A stretch of 23,705 bases of DNA from positions 1 through 23,705 of IMG/VR virus record IMGVR_UViG_3300031800_000588. One strand, 5' to 3'. Shown piece by piece: positions 15,031 through 21,484 of the stretch. The notes beneath the pieces are model-generated. The model did no database searches, was not told the origin of the DNA, and saw only the letters and a list, made by a program, of their open reading frames with translations. Every line of letters starts with the position of its first letter. Positions within the stretch are counted from its first letter, which is position 1. The DNA is from a virus. The position numbers were made by a program, and so were the translations under genes.

Positions 15031-15504
15031 GTGTCTAAGCTTATCTCACAGGATATATTAGAGATCGAAGTATCTGGAATATCTCACGCCAGAAGGGATG
15101 TTATAGAGATATCTGATGAGATGCTGAAACCGAAGGTCATAGAAGATCCGGGCATCATAACGAGTTCAGAGATAATCAAAGTATTGGACGGCTTCAGGAA
15201 AGAGAATTTAGAGACACATGGAAAAGACTTATCGATAGATAAAATCAAGTCGTATTTCATGTCTTTTTTAGACGGCAAAGACGTAGTGTTTGCGCTATGC
15301 AAAACTAGGAATTATTTGACGGCTTCTGGTAAGTCGGATTATGTAGTGCTGGCTAGCTTAAATAACTACCTTCCTGATGAGAGGGATTTAAGGGAAATTA
15401 ATGAGTTGGTTTCGGGATATGAAATAGACATAAGCTTGGGTGCGGACGATCTGTATATAGGATTAGAAAGAGAAACAGCGCTCTGGTTTGAAAGTCATAT
15501 TTAA
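15031..15504 (+). CDS. Unknown protein of the head operon
   Basis: 157 residues, GTG start (next in-frame ATG at residue 31). The promoter motif just upstream favours the GTG. The protein is acidic and mixed alpha/beta, with no signal peptide, membrane helix or cysteine cluster. Recognisable segments are only local: SISHARRDVIEISDE-like N-terminal strands, IDKIKSYFMSFLDGKDVVFAL in the middle, and a C-terminal SGYEIDISLGADDLYIGL. It sits 2 nt before the protease-scaffold gene, so a role in head assembly (for example head completion or a minor head protein) is likely from context. I do not recognise the family. Confidence 0.6.
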   Translation: MSKLISQDILEIEVSGISHARRDVIEISDEMLKPKVIEDPGIITSSEIIKVLDGFRKENLETHGKDLSIDKIKSYFMSFLDGKDVVFALCKTRNYLTASGKSDYVVLASLNNYLPDERDLREINELVSGYEIDISLGADDLYIGLERETALWFESHI

Positions 15505-15506
15505 AA

Positions 15507-17036
15507 ATGAAAAGCCACAAATACACAACTATATTTAGCTCTAAAATTAAACCTGTAATTAATGAGGACAAAGATAAATATTTAGCTCTAGCCTCCATGA
15601 TCGAGCTGTCTGAATTCATACCGGAATTAGACACTGAAAAGAACATAGATTTATTGCCAATAGCCTTCAACGCTTGCGTAGCTAATAGAGTCAACAAAAA
15701 TGATGATGTTGTAGATACTGATTCTGCAATCTACATCCATAAGAACTTCATTAACAAGCCAATTAACATAGAGCATAATAGAAATAGGGTTGTTGGGACC
15801 ATTTTAACGGCAAGTTTTTCGGAGTTTGGGACGGATAATCCAATAAGCGAGGAAGAAGCCCAAAAGATGACTTCTCCGTTCAACATAACGCTAGGAGGAG
15901 TCGTATGGAGAACTGTTAACTCTGATATAGCAGATATTATCGAGGATTCTGGAGATCCAACTAGCGAAGATTACATGAAGATTAGCGCTAGCTGGGAACT
16001 TGGTTTCTCGGAATACGATATAGTGGCAATGGAAGATGGTGATAAAAACCTCGAAGATGCTCACATATATTCTGACGCCAAGGAGATAGAGGAAATGGAG
16101 AAATATCTAAAGAGTTTCGGAGGTTCTGGAAAACTCAAGAACGGAAAGAAGATTTATAGGAAAGTGAAAGGTAGTATAATTCCCCTAGGAATTGGCCTCA
16201 CCGAGGCCCCTGCAGCGGAGGTCAAAGGAATAGCTATTAAAGCCGATCCGGAAGAAGAAGAGAACGGCGAGACTGAAGCTCATCAGGAACCGGCCGTCGC
16301 AGAGACGCACAAAGAGATAGAAAAAATTTCCCAAATTAACGAAAAAGATGTAAATAATCACATCGAGGTTCAAAAAATGAAAATAGAGAGTATTAACGAT
16401 ATCACGGAAGACTCTTTGAAGACGCTGACCGCCTCTCAGGTTTCTAGTTTTGTGGAGGACGAACTTAAAAAGGCCTCCAAGAAATTCCACGAGGACAAGG
16501 TGAAATTCGAAGAGGAGATTGAGAATAGTCATGCTAAATTCGCAGACCTTGAAAAGACCCACGAAGAACTTAAATCCAATTATGATTCGATTAAGGAAAA
16601 GATCGACTCCCTAGAAGCAGAAAGGATCGAGAGAGAGAATCTCGAGACTTTCAATATTAGAATGGCTTCTATGGACGAAGATTATAATCTTGACGATGAG
16701 GATAGAAAAGTCTTGGCGGGTCAGATCAAGGATCTTGACGGAGATAGTTTTGACAATTATAAGGAGAATCTAACCATTCTTCTTAGGTCAAAGCTCAAAG
16801 CCAATGAAGAGGCTGAGAAAGTTGAGGAGTCGAAGAAGGAAGAGACTAAGGTGGAAGCCGAAGCTTCTTCTCCTGACGCTGAAACTGAAGCAGTCGTCGA
16901 GGAAGCTATTGATAATGCCGAGAAGAGCAAAGATGCTATTCCGGTGTCAGCAGAAGCTTCCGACCCCACTGTCTTTGAGAAATACAAACAAGCTTTTAAC
17001 CTCGACCAGTTCGAATTTAGAGCTGGAAGAAGATAA
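15507..17036 (+). CDS. Prohead protease fused to scaffold domain
   Basis: 509 residues. Residues 1-245 look like a phage prohead protease of the herpesvirus-assemblin/T4 gp21 type: NKPINIEHNRNRVVGTI carries the likely catalytic histidine (H90), and YMKISASWELGFSEYDI carries the likely catalytic serine (S160 or S162). The segment ending KGSIIPLGIGLTEAPAAEVKG (from 221) closes the domain. Residues about 246-480 are highly charged (Glu/Lys/Asp) with a probable long coiled coil around 330-385, typical of scaffolding cores. The last 15 residues (FNLDQFEFRAGRR) form a basic tail that could bind the capsid protein. Fusion of protease and scaffold is known in several phage groups. Self-cleavage after assembly is expected for the family but no site can be assigned here. 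Confidence 0.78.
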   Translation: MKSHKYTTIFSSKIKPVINEDKDKYLALASMIELSEFIPELDTEKNIDLLPIAFNACVANRVNKNDDVVDTDSAIYIHKNFINKPINIEHNRNRVVGTILTASFSEFGTDNPISEEEAQKMTSPFNITLGGVVWRTVNSDIADIIEDSGDPTSEDYMKISASWELGFSEYDIVAMEDGDKNLEDAHIYSDAKEIEEMEKYLKSFGGSGKLKNGKKIYRKVKGSIIPLGIGLTEAPAAEVKGIAIKADPEEEENGETEAHQEPAVAETHKEIEKISQINEKDVNNHIEVQKMKIESINDITEDSLKTLTASQVSSFVEDELKKASKKFHEDKVKFEEEIENSHAKFADLEKTHEELKSNYDSIKEKIDSLEAERIERENLETFNIRMASMDEDYNLDDEDRKVLAGQIKDLDGDSFDNYKENLTILLRSKLKANEEAEKVEESKKEETKVEAEASSPDAETEAVVEEAIDNAEKSKDAIPVSAEASDPTVFEKYKQAFNLDQFEFRAGRR

Positions 17037-17044
17037 AAATATTT

Positions 17045-17068
17045 AATAGGAGAATAAATAGGAGAATA
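17045..17068 (+). repeat. Tandem duplication of a ribosome binding site
   Basis: Two perfect head-to-tail copies of the 12-bp unit AATAGGAGAATA (17045-17056 and 17057-17068). Each holds an AGGAG core. The second copy is well placed (9 nt) for the ATG at 17073; the first would be 21 nt away. It may strengthen ribosome loading on the decoration-like gene. Confidence 0.8.
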
Positions 17069-17072
17069 AATT

Positions 17073-17648
17073 ATGCCAACTACAAATAATCTAAGACCAT
17101 TTAGAGATTATGACGAGCACGACGTGATCAACTTGTTCACGTGGAGTAGTGCTACTGCTTTGCCGCAAAATAAGGGTACTTTTTGTACCGTTTCTGCTGG
17201 CTGGAGTAACGCGTACGCTGATTCTGATTTAGCGACTTCTCTTCATGAAACTGCATTATTGGGTGACGTAGGAAAAGCCTACCCCAATTCAGTTTCTGAA
17301 AGATACGGAGTTGTTGCTGAAGTCAGTTTAGCAGTTACGGGAGACGCAAGACCTTTGGGGATGACCCTTTGGGATTGCAGTGAAACGGATGAAAACGGTG
17401 AGAAGCTTATCTTCAATCCTCGTAAGGCTGCTGAAATGCAGACTGCTATTAGTGGACAGGCTGTGCCTGTCGCAACTAAGGGCATGTTTGTGTATAGCGG
17501 TGTTGCTGGTACTCCCTCTGTGGGAGGCGCTGCATACGTAGGTGACGGGGGCATGCTTAGCGCAACAAGTACTGGCGGCGTTGCTGTCGGTAAGTTCTTG
17601 GGTGCTAAAGACACTCAAGGTAACGTTTTGTTCAAACTGGAACTCTAA
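17073..17648 (+). CDS. Putative capsid decoration / head-stabilising protein
   Basis: 191 residues, rich in Gly, Ala, Val and Thr, no membrane segment. The start MPTTNNLRPFRDYDEHDVIN is followed by NKGTFCTVSAGW, a mid-region LGMTLWDCSETDENGEKLI, and a beta-rich C-terminus with many glycines. Small beta-rich proteins encoded directly before the major capsid gene are usually decoration or head-stabilising proteins, on the outside of the shell. Context and composition support this; there is no diagnostic motif. Expression is likely high: a duplicated Shine-Dalgarno precedes it, and its codon choice (GGT, GCT, CGT) is closer to the capsid gene than to the AGA/ATA-rich genes around it. It shares the capsid transcript and terminator. 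Confidence 0.6.
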   Translation: MPTTNNLRPFRDYDEHDVINLFTWSSATALPQNKGTFCTVSAGWSNAYADSDLATSLHETALLGDVGKAYPNSVSERYGVVAEVSLAVTGDARPLGMTLWDCSETDENGEKLIFNPRKAAEMQTAISGQAVPVATKGMFVYSGVAGTPSVGGAAYVGDGGMLSATSTGGVAVGKFLGAKDTQGNVLFKLEL

Positions 17649-17673
17649 TTTTAATTTAAAGGAGATTTAAAAA

Positions 17674-18798
17674 ATGAGATTAAAACTTAAAAATACCCCA
17701 GAACAAGTTGAACTTGTCAAGGCCATGGGCTCCAAGGATGTTTCTGTTTCGAGAGAAGCTTCTGAGGCGTTTGCGGCTTTTCTAGGTCCTGTAATTCAAC
17801 AGGTTATAAATCAAGCGTCTACAGCAGGTGTTATTTATCAGGACGCAGCTTTTGATGAAGACGATAGCCCTAGCTTTCCTTTGGACTTGTACTATGACCA
17901 ACCGTCAGGTTATATTAGTACTTGGTCCCAAAGCATTGCTGGTGGACTTCCTGTTTCTCAGGATGTGTCTGCAATTCAAGAGCTGAAGATTGCTACGTAT
18001 AACATTGACAGTGCTGTCAGCGTTAGCAGGAAGTATGCTCGTAAGGGTAGACTAGATATTATCAGTAAGGCTGTCGAGAGAATGGCTCAAGAGGTTTTGC
18101 TTAAGCAGGATCGTAATGCTTGGGCAGTTGCTCTTAAGGCTCTAGGCGAAGGTAGTACCAATTCTTTGGCCCATGTTATCGGTCAGCCGGATTCTCCGGC
18201 GGATGGCACTGGCTTTAGGGTTGCTGATTTGAATGCCCTTATGACTCGCATGAGAAGAATTAGTGCTTCTTGGGCGGGTGGTACCCCGGATACTGGATAT
18301 AGCGAAGGGCTCACTGATCTTTTCGTGAGTCCTGAGGTTATCGAGGACATCAGAGCTTTTGCTTATCAGCCGATGAACACAAGAGGTGTTCCGGATAGTG
18401 CAGAGTCAACAGCGGTTCCGCTGCCGGATTCTGTTCGTACCGAGATCTACAATAATGCTGGTACTAGCGAGATTTATGGTGTGAATATCACCGAACTTCT
18501 CGAGCTTGGCACCGCCAAGAAGTACAACATTCTTTTCGATCAGTTCGATAGCTCTGTCTTCGGAGCTGGATCGAGAACATCTTCCAATACGGAGGTTGTT
18601 GTTGGTGTCGACGCTAGCAAGGGCTCGCTTATTCGTGCCATTGCGCAGAATTCTGATTCTGGAGCTACATTCACAGCTATTCCTGATGATCAGTATTCAG
18701 CTAGACACGACAAGGTTGGATTCTACGGTTCTCTTGAGGAAGGGCGCGTTTGCATCGACTCTAGAGCGCTTGTCGGAATGTACATCAAGCAGTCGTAA
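17674..18798 (+). CDS. Major capsid protein
   Basis: 374 residues, no cysteine-rich or membrane parts. It lies after protease-scaffold and decoration-like genes and before a strong terminator, the usual place of the HK97-fold major capsid protein. Supporting segments: a helical N-terminus (PEQVELVKAMGSKDVSVSRE), STWSQSIAGGLPVSQDVSAI, the spine-helix-like ISKAVERMAQEVLLKQDRNA, LFVSPEVIEDIRAFAYQPMN typical of capsid proteins, and a C-terminal domain with FYGSLEEGRVCIDSRALV. A strong ribosome site, AAAGGAG at 17658-17664, lies 9 nt upstream. Codon use includes many CGT arginines, unlike most genes here, in line with high expression. No N-terminal cleavage site is evident. Confidence 0.88.
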   Translation: MRLKLKNTPEQVELVKAMGSKDVSVSREASEAFAAFLGPVIQQVINQASTAGVIYQDAAFDEDDSPSFPLDLYYDQPSGYISTWSQSIAGGLPVSQDVSAIQELKIATYNIDSAVSVSRKYARKGRLDIISKAVERMAQEVLLKQDRNAWAVALKALGEGSTNSLAHVIGQPDSPADGTGFRVADLNALMTRMRRISASWAGGTPDTGYSEGLTDLFVSPEVIEDIRAFAYQPMNTRGVPDSAESTAVPLPDSVRTEIYNNAGTSEIYGVNITELLELGTAKKYNILFDQFDSSVFGAGSRTSSNTEVVVGVDASKGSLIRAIAQNSDSGATFTAIPDDQYSARHDKVGFYGSLEEGRVCIDSRALVGMYIKQS

Positions 18799-18824
18799 TA
18801 CTAACTGTATTCATAGTGTTTCAG

Positions 18825-18850
18825 ACCGGGGCTTCGGCCCCGGTTTTTTT
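18825..18850 (+). terminator. Rho-independent terminator with UUCG loop
   Basis: An 8-bp perfect stem, ACCGGGGC (18825-18832) pairing with GCCCCGGT (18837-18844), closes a TTCG tetraloop and is followed by seven T residues (18844-18850). It is far more GC-rich than its surroundings. Placed 26 nt after the capsid stop codon, it should end the head-gene transcript. Confidence 0.95.
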
Positions 18851-18904
18851 GTTCTCTGGAGAGACTAAATTGTGTATACGAGAAGTACAGGAGAAAGGTA
18901 TATT

Positions 18905-19324
18905 ATGCCAAGGAAAAAGGTTACAAAAAAGAGCGGAGCTTCCACCAGAGAGGCTAAAAAAACTTCAGCTTCCACTAGGGGAAGGAAGAAGAAACTAAGC
19001 GAATTAAATCAAACCCACGGGAAAAAAGAAGACTTTCGTCCAACTTCTTTAGCTCAAGTTTGGGGAGACACAGGTTTGTCAACATATAGCACCTTAGATG
19101 AGGCTGAATATGAAGGGACTTTGAGAGACATGAATAAGTCCGATCTTCAGATTCACGCCACGAGAATTGGTATCATTCCTATAGATAATAGGGAGATTTT
19201 GGCGCAAAGGCTTATTAGGGAATTTAGAGCCCATGTAAATTCCTATAAAGCTCCACGGTTAATGAGTGAAAAACCGTCCAGTGTATCTTCGGAAGTCAGA
19301 AAAATATTAGCTGAAGGCCGATAG
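18905..19324 (+). CDS. Basic protein with SAP-like C-terminal domain
   Basis: 139 residues from ATG 18905, chosen because AGGAG stands 10-14 nt upstream; an in-frame GTG at 18872 lies closer to the terminator and lacks such a site. Residues 1-31 are very basic with two similar blocks (STREAKKT and STRGRKKK), probably disordered and nucleic-acid binding. Residues about 71-112 form a helix-turn-helix-like SAP pattern: GTLRDMNKSDLQIHATRIGI, PIDNREILAQRLIREF. SAP motifs bind DNA. The gene is the first after the capsid terminator. A head-internal DNA-binding protein or a head-tail connector-zone protein is plausible. The domain call rests on pattern only. Confidence 0.6.
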   Translation: MPRKKVTKKSGASTREAKKTSASTRGRKKKLSELNQTHGKKEDFRPTSLAQVWGDTGLSTYSTLDEAEYEGTLRDMNKSDLQIHATRIGIIPIDNREILAQRLIREFRAHVNSYKAPRLMSEKPSSVSSEVRKILAEGR

Positions 19325-19359
19325 ATATTTAAAAATACATTTAATTAAAGAAAAGAAAT

Positions 19360-19369
19360 AAGTGTAAAC
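19360..19369 (+). promoter_or_regulatory. Candidate promoter AAGTGTAAAC (plus strand)
   Basis: AAGTGTAAAC lies in the 58-bp gap after the SAP-like gene and ends 13 nt before the ATG of the first tail-fibre-type gene. It departs slightly from the AAAGTGTAAA form. It would drive the tail-fibre, matrixin and collagen genes. Confidence 0.4.
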
Positions 19370-19382
19370 TATTTAGATTAGT

Positions 19383-19745
19383 ATGGCCTCAACCTACAAT
19401 CTAGATATTACGCAAGGCGAGACGTATGCGATACGGGTAAGCGCTAAAGACTCCTCTGGCACTAGAATTAACCTAAGTGGTTATACGGCTAGGGGAGTAA
19501 TTAAATATAGATACGGAAACACAGGTTATCTGTTGGACTTGGATCCAGATGTAGTGAGCGGATCTTTGACTAGCGGTTTCATAGACATTTTGCTCACCCC
19601 GTCTCAGACGGCAAATTTGCCAGTTGGGCAATTTGCGTATGGCATAGAAATATCTGGGGGAACAAGTATTTATAAGGTCGTCAAAGGTACGGCCGTAATT
19701 AACCCAGAAGTTACAACGTTTCAATATTCTGCGATAGGAAGTTAA
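19383..19745 (+). CDS. Tail/baseplate-type Ig-like beta protein
   Basis: 120 residues, beta-rich, no signal peptide. Motifs: YNLDITQGETYAIRVSAKDS, GTRINLSGYTARGVIKYRYG, FIDILLTPSQTANLPVGQFA and YGIEISGGTSIYKVVKGTAV. This pattern (ITQGxT, D-SG--I-LSGYTAR, T--QT--LP-G-Y-Y-I) is typical of small Ig-like domains at the N-terminus of phage baseplate upper proteins and tail-fibre adaptors. It is encoded just before two further fibre genes and is probably a tail appendage component or adaptor. It ends 3 nt before the next start. The host ligand cannot be inferred. Confidence 0.7.
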   Translation: MASTYNLDITQGETYAIRVSAKDSSGTRINLSGYTARGVIKYRYGNTGYLLDLDPDVVSGSLTSGFIDILLTPSQTANLPVGQFAYGIEISGGTSIYKVVKGTAVINPEVTTFQYSAIGS

Positions 19746-19748
19746 AAT

Positions 19749-20375
19749 ATGCCCTTTGTAGAATCAGTTGATGTAACAGTTCAGACACCATTTACCGGTG
19801 TTTCCACTACAGCCAATATCTTGGGCACTCAAGGAGTTGCTGGTCCTCCCGGATCTGGCTTTTTAGATTCTGGAGATTTTAACGCAGTTAATAGAAGCAT
19901 AATTCCGACGCCTAGCGGCGCTTTAATGCTTGGATCTGGAACTCATTCTTGGAAAGAGATTCACGCAGATAAAGCGTATTTAGGAAATATATTTCTTAGA
20001 GACGAAAACACATACACAGCGAGAGTTAACGCTGTAAGCGATAAAGTTAGCCTAACAGCAACTGGATTACATCGAATAATAGACATACCTGCTGGAGAAA
20101 CTTTTATTATAGATTCTTTCGAAGGTATATGCACTAAAATAAATAATCCTTATATTGGCCCAAATGTTGAATTTGGCGTCACTGGTAATACTTCTCTGTT
20201 TGTGGAGGCTTCTGAATTGAGGGTAAATAGCAACAATGCGCGTCATATTTTTGATGACCCGCAAGATGCTCTGGATGGGCCTGCCGCTATTTCTGTTAGC
20301 GTTACAACGGCTTCCCAAGCGGTTGGTCACACTGGATTTTTTAGAGTTAATGGAACAAAGGTGGTTTTTGGATAA
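19749..20375 (+). CDS. Tail fibre-like structural protein
   Basis: 208 residues. Residues 27-38 (GTQGVAGPPGSG) are a very short collagen-like stretch. Then SGALMLGSGTHSWKEIHADKAY is the pattern often seen in phage tail fibres, a 'LGS---W--IHA----G' repeat near trimeric fibre shafts. The C-terminal part (about 90-208) is beta-rich, with IDIPAGETFIIDSFEG, and probably folds into a compact head domain that contacts the cell surface. It has neither signal peptide nor membrane helix. It lies between an Ig-like adaptor and a metalloprotease, 6 nt before the latter, in one transcript. Receptor unknown. Confidence 0.7.
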   Translation: MPFVESVDVTVQTPFTGVSTTANILGTQGVAGPPGSGFLDSGDFNAVNRSIIPTPSGALMLGSGTHSWKEIHADKAYLGNIFLRDENTYTARVNAVSDKVSLTATGLHRIIDIPAGETFIIDSFEGICTKINNPYIGPNVEFGVTGNTSLFVEASELRVNSNNARHIFDDPQDALDGPAAISVSVTTASQAVGHTGFFRVNGTKVVFG

Positions 20376-20381
20376 AATAAA

Positions 20382-21479
20382 ATGAGTATAACTTTAGGAG
20401 GACATGTCGAGAATAAAAACGCATTTAGTGCATGCGGGACCTCTGGTTGTTTTGGGAATTACCAAAGGACTTTTTCTAATTCCTCCGCTTGGTCTGGAAC
20501 TTATGGTTATACTCACGATTATACTACTAGCGATTTCGTTTCCGTTGGCGGAGGATCGACTTGGACTGGATTGAGCACTGCAATCAACAAGATAAAAAGC
20601 GGATATGGCCCACAACAATTAGATGTTTCTTATTCTTTTGTAGCTTCCGGAAGCAGGGTCAAGCCCAGCACTTATAGAGATCCAAAAACATACGCTCTAA
20701 GAGACTACGGCGGAACAATTATAGACGCCAATAGGGTTGGGAATTTTATAGATATAGCCGCTACTGGTGAGGCTTTGGGGGTTGGATTTACTGAATTTAC
20801 TGGAGCAATAGTTTCAGCTTTTGCGGAATGGAAGGGGATCTTGGAAGATACTTTCAGGGGTCTTAGAGTAAATTTTAAAAACTTGGGACAAGAGTTGGGC
20901 ACTGGGCTATATAACGACACTGAAATAAGCAACACTACTCCCTTCGCTGGATTCTACAAACAGTATAGCATGTTGAATGGAACAGGATATACTGAAAAAG
21001 TAGGCGACATCAGATTGGGGGGAATGAAAATGGGAAGAACAGACGACGCCTCCTATTCTGCGCTTGCTCACGCTTATTACCCGAACAACAACAATTACTA
21101 TAGATCAATATTAGCGAAAAGCGGATCAGTTGGTGGCGACATATTTTTTAATTTATCTTATAATTGGAGAACTGGCGAATATGTATACAACGCCAAACAT
21201 AAGGCTCCATTAACGCAACAATACTCTGGAACTTACGACGTCAAAACCGTTGCCATGCATGAAATAGGCCACGCTTTAGGAGCCCCACACGAGACCAATG
21301 AAAGAAGCGTAATGTATAACGGGACACATGAATTGACAACTTTTAGCAGTCTATATCCTAGCGGCCTAAAGAATGGGCAAGCGACGAAAGCGTATACTAA
21401 TGCTTCGTATGGGAAAAGCAAATCTTATTCCAGAGATCCTAGTGGGGAAATAAATTCTTATATTAGAAACAACTTTTAA
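20382..21479 (+). CDS. Matrixin-type zinc metalloprotease (metzincin)
   Basis: 365 residues. The active site is complete: TVAMHEIGHALGAPH gives zinc ligands H293, H297 and H303 and catalytic E294 (HExxHxxGxxH), followed by the Met-turn SVMY (M311). Upstream, GDIFFNLSYNW (252-262) matches the strand before the active site in matrixins (M10 family, which includes animal collagenases), and AFAEWKGI (146-153) matches the helix before it. There is no secretion signal and no cysteine-switch propeptide. The N-terminal 120 residues are Gly/Ser/Tyr-rich and may attach to the virion. It lies between a fibre protein and the collagen-like protein, so it is probably a virion component that digests envelope or surface proteins, or trims the fibre. 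Substrate unknown. Confidence 0.88.
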   Translation: MSITLGGHVENKNAFSACGTSGCFGNYQRTFSNSSAWSGTYGYTHDYTTSDFVSVGGGSTWTGLSTAINKIKSGYGPQQLDVSYSFVASGSRVKPSTYRDPKTYALRDYGGTIIDANRVGNFIDIAATGEALGVGFTEFTGAIVSAFAEWKGILEDTFRGLRVNFKNLGQELGTGLYNDTEISNTTPFAGFYKQYSMLNGTGYTEKVGDIRLGGMKMGRTDDASYSALAHAYYPNNNNYYRSILAKSGSVGGDIFFNLSYNWRTGEYVYNAKHKAPLTQQYSGTYDVKTVAMHEIGHALGAPHETNERSVMYNGTHELTTFSSLYPSGLKNGQATKAYTNASYGKSKSYSRDPSGEINSYIRNNF

Positions 21480-21484
21480 ACGAC

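Noticed and set aside
18872-18904. GTG start for the SAP-like protein
   Set aside because: The AGGAG ribosome site lies inside this extension and is correctly spaced for the ATG at 18905.
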